Below, piece after piece: positions 52,160 through 61,869 of a stretch of DNA of 64,000 nucleotides; position 1 is the first letter of the stretch; each line of letters opens with the position of its first letter. Where the stretch lies: NCBI RefSeq assembly GCF_014489075.1, contig NZ_JACTGR010000008.1, positions 1-64,000 of the forward strand. The letters run 5' to 3'. Source of the DNA: Sphingomonas sp. JC676 (lineage in GTDB: Bacteria > Pseudomonadota > Alphaproteobacteria > Sphingomonadales > Sphingomonadaceae). A program made the position numbers and the translations under genes. Under the pieces are notes generated by a model that saw nothing but the letters and a program-made list of their open reading frames with translations, did no database searches and was not told where the DNA came from.

Positions 52160-53503
52160 TCACTGAATGACCTGCACCGGGGTCGTGAACGGCTTATCCG
52201 ACGACTCTTTCTGCAAATTGATCAGCTGCTGCGCTATGGCGATGATGCGCATATAGTCCGCGCGATCATCGTCGTCGGCGATATAATAGTGCTTGCCGAG
52301 CAGCTTGGTGCTCACCACGGACTTGAAGGATCGGCCCTGCGTGACCGCGAACAGCGGATGCGTGCCGAGCTTGTAGGTGTCCGTGGGATATTTCTCGCTG
52401 CCTTCGAGATATTGGCCCAGGAACCGGATGACGCTTTCCGGAGAGCGGAAATAGACCTGCGCATCGACATTGACCCAGATCTCCTGGTCATAGTTCTTGC
52501 CGGGAAGCCGTCCCGGGATCGCGAGCTCTCCCGGCTTGTAGATGGGAGACGGTGGCGGCCCATCCGGCAGTGCGCCGGGCTTCGGGGACATGACCGACGG
52601 CGCAGGAGGCTTGGCTTTGATGGGCTCGACCGTGTCGCATTTCGCCTTGGGCACCAGGCGAACCGCGGATTTCTCGCTCGCCGGGCGCACGATGAACAGT
52701 TGATCGTCCCCATGCGAGTCGCTGCCGACCGGCGCGCTGACGTCGAATTTTTGCCCATCCAGCAAGGCGAGCGTTGCCGGTGCGACGGGGATCGCCTTTC
52801 CGTCTGCACCCAGCGTCAGGCGCGACAGGGCCATGACCCGCTTGCCGTCGGGCTTGGTCGTGGCACCGTCCAGAGAATAGCAGGCGATGTTGCCGGCAAA
52901 GCCGGCCGCATCAGCACCCCAGGGCCGATTGCGAATGGTGCCCACCACGTCGCCGACTTTGAAGGGGACACCCGTTTTCGTCTCCTTGAGCACGAACTCG
53001 ACACGTTCGATGAGCAAGCGCATCACGAGCTGGCTATCGAAACCCTGGTCGAGATAGTTTTCCACCGTCGATGCCGGAACCGCGCTCAATACCCCCTGGT
53101 AGAACTTCTGCGTGTCGAAGATCCCGACCTGGAAGGTGGGCCCGGACGACACCTCGCCGCCTACCGTTGGCGAGAAGAAGTCGACGCCTTCGGCAACCTG
53201 CTTCGTCACCTCGGTCGTCGTCGCGGTGGCGGTCGTCGTCTTGTTCGTGTCGGTCACGCCGGAGCCGCGAAACTGGCCGTTCAGGCTGCCCGATGCCTTG
53301 ACCGAAAGCGACCCGCTCAGCTGACTGATCGAGGTATAGTGCAGCGGCATGCCTTCCTTGGCGCGGACGATGTTGAGCAGGGTCAGCTCGTTCGCCATTC
53401 CCGACACGGCGCTGTTATAGTCCACGCTGATCCGCTGGATCGTATGCGGGAACGAGCAGCCGCCGAGCGCTGCGATGACCAGGAGCGAAGCGAACCTACG
53501 CAT
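52160..53503 (-). CDS. Uncharacterised lipoprotein
   Basis: A 447-residue protein with a lipoprotein signal peptide: MRRFASLLVIAALGGCSF, Cys16 in an LGGC lipobox. The mature part has SVDYNSAVSGMANELTLLNIVRAKEGMPLHYTSISQLSG, then a Thr-rich stretch TNKTTTATATTTEV. Towards the end is EIWVNVDAQVYFRSPESVIRFLGQYLEG and GKHYYIADDDDRADYMRIIAIAQQLINLQK. I recognise the general type (large envelope lipoprotein found across proteobacteria) but no function. ATG 53503 is the start; the longer frame lacks a signal. It probably forms an operon with the MBL gene upstream and the small Cys protein downstream. Confidence 0.75.
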   Translation of the reverse strand: MRRFASLLVIAALGGCSFPHTIQRISVDYNSAVSGMANELTLLNIVRAKEGMPLHYTSISQLSGSLSVKASGSLNGQFRGSGVTDTNKTTTATATTTEVTKQVAEGVDFFSPTVGGEVSSGPTFQVGIFDTQKFYQGVLSAVPASTVENYLDQGFDSQLVMRLLIERVEFVLKETKTGVPFKVGDVVGTIRNRPWGADAAGFAGNIACYSLDGATTKPDGKRVMALSRLTLGADGKAIPVAPATLALLDGQKFDVSAPVGSDSHGDDQLFIVRPASEKSAVRLVPKAKCDTVEPIKAKPPAPSVMSPKPGALPDGPPPSPIYKPGELAIPGRLPGKNYDQEIWVNVDAQVYFRSPESVIRFLGQYLEGSEKYPTDTYKLGTHPLFAVTQGRSFKSVVSTKLLGKHYYIADDDDRADYMRIIAIAQQLINLQKESSDKPFTTPVQVIQ

Positions 53504-53543
53504 CAATTTCCCCCTTCTTGCTGACGCGTCTGATGCGCATGCC

Positions 53544-54734
53544 TCAGCAGCTATGCTTCTCGACCCGATAGTTGACGCGAACAGAGGCCGCGGGATCGCT
53601 TGGAAGCAGGATCTCGACGTCATCATCACCGATGGGATCAACGCAGCCCTTGAAGCTGCCATAGACCCATTCCTGATCGCCCCATGTGGTGCCCTTTGGA
53701 GGCTCGCTGTCCCCGCGATCGGTGCGCAGGATATTGTCCGGTCCGAGCTTTGGCTGCAGATCGGCCTCAAGGAGTCGCCGGATCACCGAGTTGCGCGGAT
53801 GGCGATAATCTTTGTGGCCGGCGGAAAAGACGACGTAGCGCGGGCTGACCGCCTCGATGAAGCATTGTGAGGAGGCATTGTCGGCGCCGTGGTGCTGGCC
53901 AATGAGCACGTCACTGTCGACCAAGGCCGGGTTCGCGCTCGCGACCGTGATGCGTTCGGCGAACTTGCAGGCGTTCCTCGGATCTCGAATATGTCGACCC
54001 ACCGTATCGCCGGTCAGCAGGACCGAATGCCCGGCATATTCGAAGCGGACGATCAGGCTCACGGCATTATTGTGTTCACCGTCTTCCAATGCCGCGCGTA
54101 CCCGCGATTGCCCGTCTTGGCCCGCCTTCTCCTCCTGTGGGCCAACCACCCAGTCCGCATCGCCCCAGCCGGCTAGTAGCGTGACGGTGGCGTCTCCCAG
54201 GGGCACGACCCGAATTGCATCGATGTTATTGGGACCCGCCTGTTCCGCATATTGTCCTGGGCCTGAGAGCGTGAAGCGGTCGCCTTGAAGCTTGCGCAAG
54301 TCATGGACCACGGCGCCGCTGTGATCGATCGCGTTGCGCGCCTGCTTGATCAAGGTTGCGTCCGGGTTTGGCCGATGCGCGTCCCCAGGATGGAATATCT
54401 CCAAGGCGCCACGCTTGAGAATGTAGCCCAGCTCTCCGATATGATCGCCGTCCGAGTGGCTGAGAACCACAAGGTCGAGCGGCCTGTGCGGTGCAATCTC
54501 GTCCAAGGCCGCAATGCAATATCCCTGGCCCGACACGCGACCCGGATACTTCCAATCGCCGGCGTCGAAGAGCATGACCCTGCCGTCGGGTGTCCGCGCA
54601 ATCACGCACAGCCCGTTGCCGACATCGACAACGCGCAGATAGGCGCCGTCCGGCTGCGCCAAGGCGGCATTGCCGGTCGGCGCCATGCCGAGCAGCATTC
54701 CCAAAGCGATTGTGCGCATAGACGTCCCGCTCAT
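53544..54734 (-). CDS. Exported ComEC-like metallo-beta-lactamase-fold protein
   Basis: A 396-residue protein with a signal peptide (MRTIALGMLLGMAPTGNAALA, after a short MSGTS). The MBL fold opens with YLRVVDVGNGLCVIARTPDGRVMLFDAGD and has the metal motif HSDGDH at 93-98, where the second His is Asp as in ComEC. GHSVLLTGDTVGRH and the late GQHHGADNASS complete the site. ComEC MBL domains degrade one DNA strand; a freestanding exported version could be a nuclease or phosphodiesterase. ATG 54734 follows a GGGGGAAGGAC site. Gap to the lipoprotein gene: 40 bp. Confidence 0.85.
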   Translation of the reverse strand: MSGTSMRTIALGMLLGMAPTGNAALAQPDGAYLRVVDVGNGLCVIARTPDGRVMLFDAGDWKYPGRVSGQGYCIAALDEIAPHRPLDLVVLSHSDGDHIGELGYILKRGALEIFHPGDAHRPNPDATLIKQARNAIDHSGAVVHDLRKLQGDRFTLSGPGQYAEQAGPNNIDAIRVVPLGDATVTLLAGWGDADWVVGPQEEKAGQDGQSRVRAALEDGEHNNAVSLIVRFEYAGHSVLLTGDTVGRHIRDPRNACKFAERITVASANPALVDSDVLIGQHHGADNASSQCFIEAVSPRYVVFSAGHKDYRHPRNSVIRRLLEADLQPKLGPDNILRTDRGDSEPPKGTTWGDQEWVYGSFKGCVDPIGDDDVEILLPSDPAASVRVNYRVEKHSC

Positions 54735-54755
54735 TGTCCTTCCCCCGAATAGCAA

Positions 54756-55302
54756 CGAGGAACGCGCGACTCATCGCGGCAAGAGCGATTTGTTGACGAT
54801 AGTTTATCTCTGCCCGATCACGAACAATTTCGTGCGAATATATCCGAAATGGACACGGTTGGATCGGAAGTATCTGCGAGTGCTATGCGAGCATTTCATT
54901 CGGGATCGAAGGCGAGTTGGGTGGCGTCAGAGGATGGCGGCGGTACGAAGGTCGGTCGCAATTTCGAAGAGCCGAAGGGGGGCCAGCTTGTTTCGAATCC
55001 CAAGCGTGGAGCTGGGCTAACCACGCCAGTGCCGTCGTCGAGTAGCTGACCGGTCGGCGCCCCATCCAAGTCAAACTGCGGCGGATTGGGTTGTAACGAA
55101 TCGGCCCACGAAATCCCGCAATGTCGCAGTTCGAGTCGAGCATGGGACCAACTCTTGGGGGTGGACCTATGCGGACTTTGAATATTGGGTCTAGAAGTTA
55201 AGTGATTTGCTTCAATAGCTTATCCAGGGTTGTCGGGTTCTATAGGCCTGGAAAGCGGCGCCGACGCCCGTCCTCCGAACAGTGGAGGGCGCCGGCGATG
55301 CG
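54756..55302. other. Gene-free stretch
   Basis: About 545 bp between two minus-strand transcription units. It contains lower-GC segments (for example near 54790-54860), short open frames without ribosome sites, and a terminator-like hairpin at the right edge. I recognise no gene or mobile-element end in it. Confidence 0.5.
55258..55297 (-). terminator. Imperfect terminator-like hairpin after the TonB receptor
   Basis: On the minus strand GCCGGCGCCCTCC pairs with GGAGGaCGGGCGtCGGC around a 7-nt loop, with bulges. It begins 6 bp beyond the receptor stop. No strong T-run follows, so the call is weak. Confidence 0.4.
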
Positions 55303-58065
55303 TCAGAAGCGAAAGCGGACGCCGCCGGTCAGGCGCCGGCCGGTCTGGCGGTACTCCTTGGTGCGGTCCGGGGTCACCGAATAGATGAACTCCTTGGCGT
55401 TGTTCAGGTTGGTGCCCTCCGCGAAGAAGGTGAATTGCGGCGTCACGTCATAGGACAGGCTGGCATCGAGCTGGCCATAGGCGTCGAAATATTCCGGCTC
55501 GCCGTTGCGGCCTGAAGCCACCTGCAGGAAGTTGTCGCGCCAGGTATAGGCGACGCGGGCCTGGACGCCGTATTTTTCGTAATAGCCGACGGCGCTGTAC
55601 GACCACTTCGACAGCCCCTCGAGCCCGAAGCTGACATTGGCGACCGTGTTGCGGTAGTTGGCGTTGGAGTCGGTATAGTTGAGGCTGGTCTGGACGCCGA
55701 AGCCGCTCAGCGCGCCGGGCAGGAAGGTGAGCGCCTGGCGATAGCCGACCTCGAAGCCCTTCACGGTCGCGCCCTGGCCATTGTCCGGCACGGTCACCTG
55801 GAAGGTGACCTGATCGACCAGCTGCGGCGTCGTCACCAGCGTCACGAACGAATCGATCTTCTTGTAGAACACCGCGGCATTGAGCAGCGCGCCGCGTGCG
55901 AGATACCATTCGAGGCCGGCCTCGACCTGACTGGCGCGGAACGGCTGCAGATTGGGATTGCCGCGACGGATCGTCTCGTTGCCAGGATTGGTCTGGATTG
56001 ATTGCCGTGGCGACAGGTCCGACAACGTCGGACGGGTCATTACGCGCGAACCGGCGAGGCGCAGGATCAGGTCGTCGGTGAGCGACAGGCGGATGTTCAG
56101 CGACGGCAGCCAGTCGCGATAATGGCCGCGGAAGCCCACCGGGACGACCGGCGATAGCGTGATGATGTTCTGGCCCTGGCCGTTCGGGACCGCGCTCAAC
56201 ACGGTCTGCGACGCGCCGGTCGAGGTATAGACCGTGTCTTCCATGCGCAGGCCGCCGTTCACCGTCAGCGCCATGCCGCCGAGACGGGTGTCCCAGGTGC
56301 CCATCAGATAGCCGATCTTCACATGCTCATCGACCACCGACGAGGATGCCGCGTCGACGGGTGCCGGATCGAAGGCCTTGCCGTCCTGCGCCGCATATTG
56401 GTCGATCAGCTGGACCAGCGTCAGCGGGTTGTAGCTGATCCAGTCGCGGATGATGTTGTCGCTGCCACCGCCCGAGAAGAAATTGCGGTTGGTGGGGCTG
56501 AACAGGGATGTCGGCAGCACCCGGTCCGAGCCGCAATAGGCGCATTGCTGGCCGAACGGCATGTTGTTGCCGGTCAGCGTTTTCTTGCGATTCGCATACA
56601 TGCCGCCCGCCGCGACGGTGAAATTGTCGGCGAGCTTCCACTGCGCATCGGCGCGATATTCGCCGATCTCGTCGTCGACATCGGTGCCGCCGCCCCAGAT
56701 GTAATAATGCGCAGTCAGACCCTGAGCATTGGTCGCCGCATTGGCATAGTTCGGGCTGGTGAAGCCGTAATCATAGATCGGGCTGCCCGAGCGTCGGTCG
56801 AACCACAGGTCGACATTCTTGCGGCGGATGGTGGTGAACAGGCTGTCGTCCTTGCCGCGGCGGCGCGCGGCGGACTGCGAGGCATCGACGCTGATCTTGA
56901 AGCGGTCGGTCGGTTCCCAGGCGACGTTGAGGCCGTACTGGTCCGTCGTCACGTCGCGCACGTCGTACTGGATGATCTCGTCGACGAACCCGCCTTGGTA
57001 GCGCTGATACACCGCCTCGCCACCCTGGACGACCTGGTCGACGAGGATTCCGCCGGAGAAGTCATAGGCGAGGCCGGTCTGCTGCTCGGTGAACTTGGCC
57101 TTCGAATAGAGGCCGTCGAGCGTGATCGTCAGCGTATCTGTCGGCTTGGCCTGGATCGAACCGGTGAAGCCGTAGCGCTTCAGCGTGCGCTCGAAGAAGA
57201 AGGGCGACAGGTTCGAGGGCATGGAGACGTTGCTGAAGGGCGCAACGTTCGGCCCGATGCGCCCGCCGGGAACGCCGTTCAGATTGTAATAAGAGTCAGT
57301 GCTCGAGCGATGGACATGCCCGGCACCGATCGTGAACTCGTCGTCGCGCACATTCTGATCGGTATAGACCGCGGAGAGCGAGACGCCGAAAGTCCGGTCC
57401 GCGTTGCGCCAGCCGATCACCGCCGAGACCTCGGGATTGTAGCGGTCCGCGACTTCGGCCCATTGGACACTGCCAGAGCCCGCCAGTACGAACTGCTGCT
57501 TCTGGTCGAGCGGCCGCATCGTCCGCACGTCGACGGTCGCGCCGATCGACGCGCCGTTGATATTCGCCTGGGGCGATTTGTACACGTCCGCGCCGCTGAT
57601 CACTTCGGAAGGCAGCACGTCGAACGAAAATTCGCGGCCGTTATTGTCGGTGGCGAGCGTGCGGCCGTTGACCGTCACGGCGTTGAACTTGGGCCCGAAG
57701 CCGCGGACGGTGACGTAGCGGCCCTCGCCGCGGTTGCGCTCGATCGTGACACCAGCGATTCGCTGGAGCGACTCGGCGACATTCTGGTCGGGCAGCTTGC
57801 CGAGATCCTGGGCGACGATCGAATCGACCACGCCGATCGCATTGCGCTTGATGTCTATCGACGCCTGCTCGCTGGCACGGATGCCGGTGACGATGATTTC
57901 CTGCGCCGAATCCGGGGATTGCGCGTCATCGCTGGCAGCTTGCGGCTCCGCCGCCTGGGCCGCTGGCTCGACATTCTGCGCAAGCGCGGCACCGCTCCAC
58001 AGGAGTGCGCCGAATGCGGTGGCGGAGAGCAGCGCAGCGCGCACCTGCCGATCGGAAAAATTCAT
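55303..58065 (-). CDS. TonB-dependent receptor (carbohydrate-utilisation type)
   Basis: A 920-residue receptor. Signal peptide to about 29, TonB box QEIIVTGIRASEQASIDIKRNA near 56 (the I-R-x-S-x-x-x-x-x-x-x-K-R pattern of the Xanthomonas/Caulobacter class), and plug DSIVAQDLGKLPDQNVAESLQRIAGVTIERNRGEGRYVTVRGFGP. A large barrel ends in RRLTGGVRFRF. This class imports plant-derived oligosaccharides. With GH28 and the hexuronate-type genes nearby, a pectin oligomer is the likely cargo. It is divergent from the FadR-type regulator (180 bp between). Confidence 0.93.
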   Translation of the reverse strand: MNFSDRQVRAALLSATAFGALLWSGAALAQNVEPAAQAAEPQAASDDAQSPDSAQEIIVTGIRASEQASIDIKRNAIGVVDSIVAQDLGKLPDQNVAESLQRIAGVTIERNRGEGRYVTVRGFGPKFNAVTVNGRTLATDNNGREFSFDVLPSEVISGADVYKSPQANINGASIGATVDVRTMRPLDQKQQFVLAGSGSVQWAEVADRYNPEVSAVIGWRNADRTFGVSLSAVYTDQNVRDDEFTIGAGHVHRSSTDSYYNLNGVPGGRIGPNVAPFSNVSMPSNLSPFFFERTLKRYGFTGSIQAKPTDTLTITLDGLYSKAKFTEQQTGLAYDFSGGILVDQVVQGGEAVYQRYQGGFVDEIIQYDVRDVTTDQYGLNVAWEPTDRFKISVDASQSAARRRGKDDSLFTTIRRKNVDLWFDRRSGSPIYDYGFTSPNYANAATNAQGLTAHYYIWGGGTDVDDEIGEYRADAQWKLADNFTVAAGGMYANRKKTLTGNNMPFGQQCAYCGSDRVLPTSLFSPTNRNFFSGGGSDNIIRDWISYNPLTLVQLIDQYAAQDGKAFDPAPVDAASSSVVDEHVKIGYLMGTWDTRLGGMALTVNGGLRMEDTVYTSTGASQTVLSAVPNGQGQNIITLSPVVPVGFRGHYRDWLPSLNIRLSLTDDLILRLAGSRVMTRPTLSDLSPRQSIQTNPGNETIRRGNPNLQPFRASQVEAGLEWYLARGALLNAAVFYKKIDSFVTLVTTPQLVDQVTFQVTVPDNGQGATVKGFEVGYRQALTFLPGALSGFGVQTSLNYTDSNANYRNTVANVSFGLEGLSKWSYSAVGYYEKYGVQARVAYTWRDNFLQVASGRNGEPEYFDAYGQLDASLSYDVTPQFTFFAEGTNLNNAKEFIYSVTPDRTKEYRQTGRRLTGGVRFRF

Positions 58066-58244
58066 GGTGATCCTCTCCCTGCTTTTTCTAATATTGCACG
58101 AAGGCCAACTGATATGTCAATTAATCATCATACATCATATGTTATACCGGTGTAGGAGCGCGGCCATTGACTGACTGGCGCCGATCGAGTTCGATCGCGG
58201 CGCGCGATCTGCACCTGGCAACGAGAGCTTTGACGAGCCGCACC

Positions 58245-58982
58245 ATGACTTCGTCCTTCCCCGAGCATCTGCGCATGCGCCGCCGGCCGCGGTTGGCGGA
58301 GGCCGTGGTCGAGGGTCTCGTCAATGCGATCGTGACCGAGACTTATCCCGCGGGCACCGCGCTGCCGCCCGAGGCCATGCTCGGCGAAAAATACCAGGTC
58401 AGCCGCACGGTCATCCGCGAGGCGACGATGGCCCTGACCGAGAAGGGGCTGATCGTCTCACAGCAGGGGCGCGGCACGATCGTTCGAGAATCCAGCGCGT
58501 GGGACATGCTCGATCCAATGATCCTCGCGGCGCTGTTCCTGCGCGAGGACGGGCTCAGCTATCTCGACAATTTGTCGGAGATCCGCTCGCTGCTCGAAGG
58601 CGCGATGGCGGCCAAGGCGGCCCGCCGCCGTCCTGCCGCACTGCTTGCCGACCTGACCGCGCAGATGGCCAGGCTCGAGGCGCTGATCGACATGCCGGCG
58701 GCCTATGTGCTCGAGGATGTGCGCTTCCACGACATCATCATGCGCATGTCGGGCGACCGGTTGAGCAAGGCGGTGATCGACGGCGTCCAGTCGGAGGCGC
58801 TGCGCACCCATGGCTATAGCGGCAAGCTCAACATCGGCCATATCGAGGAGACGCACGAAGGCCATAAGCGGATCTTCGACGCGATCGCCGCCGGCGATGC
58901 CGAAGCCGCCTCTGAGGCGATGCGCGCGCATATCGAAGGCTCCTGGGCGCGCCGCCGCTCCGCGCGGCACGCGCACCTGTAG
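58245..58982 (+). CDS. FadR-subfamily GntR transcriptional regulator (1)
   Basis: A 245-residue protein. The winged-helix part (about 12-75) contains VVEGLVNAIVTETYPAGTALPPEAMLGEKYQVSRTVIREATMALTEKGLIVSQQGRGTIV. The FCD ligand domain with metal-binding Asp/His (EDVRFHDIIMRMSGD, HEGHKRIFDAIAAGD) follows. It probably senses a sugar acid and represses the adjacent receptor or enolase-superfamily gene. ATG 58245 is chosen; the open frame begins 26 codons upstream at TTG. The convergent downstream gene ends 3 bp away. Confidence 0.9.
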   Translation: MTSSFPEHLRMRRRPRLAEAVVEGLVNAIVTETYPAGTALPPEAMLGEKYQVSRTVIREATMALTEKGLIVSQQGRGTIVRESSAWDMLDPMILAALFLREDGLSYLDNLSEIRSLLEGAMAAKAARRRPAALLADLTAQMARLEALIDMPAAYVLEDVRFHDIIMRMSGDRLSKAVIDGVQSEALRTHGYSGKLNIGHIEETHEGHKRIFDAIAAGDAEAASEAMRAHIEGSWARRRSARHAHL

Positions 58983-58985
58983 GGA

Positions 58986-60128
58986 CTAGGCCCCCGCCGT
59001 CTTCGCGGCGTCGAAGACGCGGTGCGACGTGCAATTGCCGTCGACCACGTCCCAGTCGATGTCGATGCCCAGGCCCGGTCCTTCGGGCACGTGGATGTTG
59101 CCGTCTGCATCCATCAGGTCGCGCAGGCTCTGCTTCATCGGGAGCTGGAAGGTGTCCTCGGGGACGAACAGCTCGAAATATTCCGAATTGCGCACCGCGC
59201 AGGCGACGTGGAGATTGGCGACGTCCATCGGCCCCATCGTGGTGGTGTGCAGCTCGCAATTGATGCCGTGCGCTTCTGCCAGGTGGCAGACCTTGAGCGT
59301 GCCGGTGATCCCGCCCTTCCACGAGACATCGGCGCGGACCATGTCGAGCGCATCGGCCTTGATCGCCTGGGCGACGCCCCAGGGGCCGCCGCGCGTCGTC
59401 TCCGTGCCGACGATCGGGATGTCGACCGCCGCGGCAAGCTTGGCATATTTGTCGAGCTCATAGTCGCGGAACGGCTCCTCGAACCAGTAATAGCCAAGCT
59501 GCTCTAGGTGGCGGGCGACGCGGATCGCCTCGGGCAGCGTGTATTCGGCGACCGGATCGGTCATCAGGATCATGTCTGGCCCCACCGCCTCTCGGACCGC
59601 GGCGTGGATCGCCATGTCCATGCTGCTCGGGCCGCAGGGATGCACCTTGTACGCCTTGAAGCCGCGCTCCTTGTAGTGGAGCGCCTCGCGGACATAGTCC
59701 TCGATCGCCGGCAACCACAGGCTGCTGGCATAGACGGGCAGGCTGGTGCGGTAGCTGCCGAGATACCGGTGGAGCGGAAGCCCGGCGGTGCGCGCCGCGG
59801 CGTCCCACAGCGCGACATCGATCGGGCCGGGCAGGAAGACCGGGAAGAAAGCACCGTGCCGGTCGATGTTCCAGAAATCGTGCCAGATCTTCTCGCGGTC
59901 ATGGATGCTGCGGCCCAGTATCACCGGGGCGATCACGTCGGCGAGATAGGCGTCGGTCACCGCGCCCGAGCGCGCCGCCCAGAAGGTCGCGATCCCTTCG
60001 ATCCCGTCCGAGGTGGTGATCCGGCCGACACCGTAGCTCCACGGCATCGGCGCCGCGCCTTCGCGCTCCTCGTCGAACAGACCGTTCGGCCGCTTGCAGA
60101 TCCAGGTCTCGAACTTCTCGACGCGCAT
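58986..60128 (-). CDS. Enolase-superfamily sugar-acid dehydratase (mandelate racemase-like)
   Basis: A 380-residue enzyme. The capping N-terminal domain is followed by a TIM barrel with K-x-H (Lys161, His163 in KAYKVHPCG), metal ligands Asp191 (TDPVAEY), Glu217 (FEEPF) and Glu243 (GTET), an Asp267 and general-base His294 (LHTTTMGP). The K-x-H and H/D dyad place it with the mandelate racemase/galactarate-type dehydratases acting on acid sugars. The exact substrate is unknown; galacturonate- or galactonate-like compounds are plausible beside GH28. Confidence 0.9.
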   Translation of the reverse strand: MRVEKFETWICKRPNGLFDEEREGAAPMPWSYGVGRITTSDGIEGIATFWAARSGAVTDAYLADVIAPVILGRSIHDREKIWHDFWNIDRHGAFFPVFLPGPIDVALWDAAARTAGLPLHRYLGSYRTSLPVYASSLWLPAIEDYVREALHYKERGFKAYKVHPCGPSSMDMAIHAAVREAVGPDMILMTDPVAEYTLPEAIRVARHLEQLGYYWFEEPFRDYELDKYAKLAAAVDIPIVGTETTRGGPWGVAQAIKADALDMVRADVSWKGGITGTLKVCHLAEAHGINCELHTTTMGPMDVANLHVACAVRNSEYFELFVPEDTFQLPMKQSLRDLMDADGNIHVPEGPGLGIDIDWDVVDGNCTSHRVFDAAKTAGA

Positions 60129-60147
60129 TCGGCATCCTCTCTTTAAA

Positions 60148-60160
60148 CTTGTCTTACAGG
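60148..60160. promoter_or_regulatory. Candidate GntR operator, copy 1
   Basis: CTTGT-CTT-ACAGG, a 5-3-5 inverted repeat with one mismatch, in the 81-bp region between the divergent enolase-superfamily and GH28 genes. A perfect copy is at 62720-62732. Confidence 0.5.
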
Positions 60161-60209
60161 ATACGGCGGCTACACCTTCCCGACAATATCAATCAAGACG
60201 GGGAGCGGG

Positions 60210-61853
60210 ATGATGTCGGGCGCATCGCCATTGCTGTTGGCCAATGCGGAGTTCAGCCGGCGCGCGTTCACGCTGGGCATGGGTGCGGCCTTCGCGCTGG
60301 CGGCGATGCCGTTGCGTGCCGCGGGCGGGCTGCGGACCTTCCACGACGTGCGCGACTATGGCGCCAAAGGCGACGGCAGGGCGATCGACAGCAATGCGAT
60401 CAACAAGGCGATCGAGACCGCGTCCCGCACCGGCGGCGGCACGGTGGTGGTCCCGCCGGGCAAATATCTGTGCTTCTCGATTCGGCTCAAGGACGACATC
60501 ACCCTGGTGCTCTCGTCGGGCTCGGTGCTGATCGCTGCCGATCCCGACACCCATGGTGCGCATTACGATCTGCCCGAGGGCGCGCAGGAAGAGCAGTTCA
60601 ACGATTTCGGCGTGGTGCATCAGCGTCCGAGCCTGATCTATGGCGATGGCCTCCGCAACATCGCGATCATCGGCAAGGGGCTGATCCACGGTCTGGGGCT
60701 GGACCGCGAAGGGCCGGGGCCGCGCTGGCACGGCGTCGAGGGATGGAAGTCGCCCCGGTCGCAGGGCCTGACGCCCGAAGCGGCACGGTTGCTCGACCCG
60801 AAGGAGCAGGCGCAGCAGGGGCGGGGCCACAAGGCGATCGGGCTCAAGGGATGCCGCAACGTGCTGCTGCGCGACTTCGCGATCCTGCAGGGCGGGCATT
60901 TCGCGGTCTATGTGCTCGGCTGCAGCAACGTCACCATCGACAATCTGACGGTCGACACCGATCGCGATGGCATCGACATCGACTGCTGCCAGAATGTCCG
61001 GGTGAGCAACTGCATCGTCAATGCGCCCAAGGACGATGCGATCGTGCTCAAGAGCAGCTGGGGCATGGACCGCAGGATCATCTGCGAGGACGTGACGGTG
61101 ATCGGCTGCAAGACCAGCGGCTATCTGCTCGGCACCGTGCTCGACGGCAGCTATCAGAAATCGCCCTATCTCTCGACGGACAAGATCGGTGTGCTCGGGC
61201 GGATCAAGCTGGGCACCGATTCGATCGGCGGCTTCCGCAACGCGCTGATCACCGACTGTACCTGCGAGAACAGCCGCGGACTGCAGCTCGGTGCGATCGA
61301 CGGCGGAACGCTGGAGGACGTGACCTTTTCCAACATCACGATTCGCAACCCGGTCAACCATCCGCTGTTCGTCCGGCTCTCCGCGCGGCAGCGGGCGCCG
61401 GAGGGCGCCCCGGTCGGCACGGTGCGGCGGGTACGCTTCTCCGATATCAACGTGTCGGGTGCAGACGGACGCTATCCGTGCGGCATTGTCGGCATTGCGG
61501 ACAAGGCTATCGACGATGTGTCGCTCCAGGGCGTCCATGTCGCGTGCAATGGTGGCGGGACCGAGGAGGATGCGGCGCGCGTGCCACCCGAGCGCCGCAA
61601 CTCGAGCCTTGAGCCGAGCTTCATGGGCGCGCTGCCCGCGTTCGGCCTTTATGTCCGCCACGCCCGCAACATCGCGGCGAAGGATGTGACCTTCACTGCG
61701 GAGCGGGCTGATGCGCGGCCGGCGATCCTGCTCGACGATGTTGTCGGCGCGCGGATCGACGGGCTGCGCTCGAGCGCAGACAAGGGCAAAGCGGTGGGTT
61801 CGACGGCGAGCAGCGACGTGGTGGTGGGAGCGGTGGCGAAGCTCGTAAGCTGA
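60210..61853 (+). CDS. Glycoside hydrolase family 28 protein (polygalacturonase-like)
   Basis: A 547-residue protein with a Tat-like signal (FSRRAFTLGMGAAFALAAMPLRA). The right-handed beta-helix opens with FHDVRDYGAKGDGRAIDSNAINKAIETA (residues 44-71). Catalytic acids are likely Asp254/256/258 in DTDRDGIDID and Asp275/276 in APKDDAIVLKSS. It likely removes galacturonate from pectin fragments in the periplasm. A conserved late His catalytic residue is hard to place, so exo/endo type is open. ATG 60210 or 60213; GGGGAGCGGG upstream. Confidence 0.9.
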   Translation: MMSGASPLLLANAEFSRRAFTLGMGAAFALAAMPLRAAGGLRTFHDVRDYGAKGDGRAIDSNAINKAIETASRTGGGTVVVPPGKYLCFSIRLKDDITLVLSSGSVLIAADPDTHGAHYDLPEGAQEEQFNDFGVVHQRPSLIYGDGLRNIAIIGKGLIHGLGLDREGPGPRWHGVEGWKSPRSQGLTPEAARLLDPKEQAQQGRGHKAIGLKGCRNVLLRDFAILQGGHFAVYVLGCSNVTIDNLTVDTDRDGIDIDCCQNVRVSNCIVNAPKDDAIVLKSSWGMDRRIICEDVTVIGCKTSGYLLGTVLDGSYQKSPYLSTDKIGVLGRIKLGTDSIGGFRNALITDCTCENSRGLQLGAIDGGTLEDVTFSNITIRNPVNHPLFVRLSARQRAPEGAPVGTVRRVRFSDINVSGADGRYPCGIVGIADKAIDDVSLQGVHVACNGGGTEEDAARVPPERRNSSLEPSFMGALPAFGLYVRHARNIAAKDVTFTAERADARPAILLDDVVGARIDGLRSSADKGKAVGSTASSDVVVGAVAKLVS

Positions 61854-61869
61854 GTCTCGCTCCGGGCCG

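Noticed and set aside
58085..58150. ACAT-CAT-ATGT palindrome and AT-rich half-sites between the TonB receptor and the first FadR-type regulator
   Set aside because: Only 4-bp arms and no second copy in the window; too weak to call an operator.
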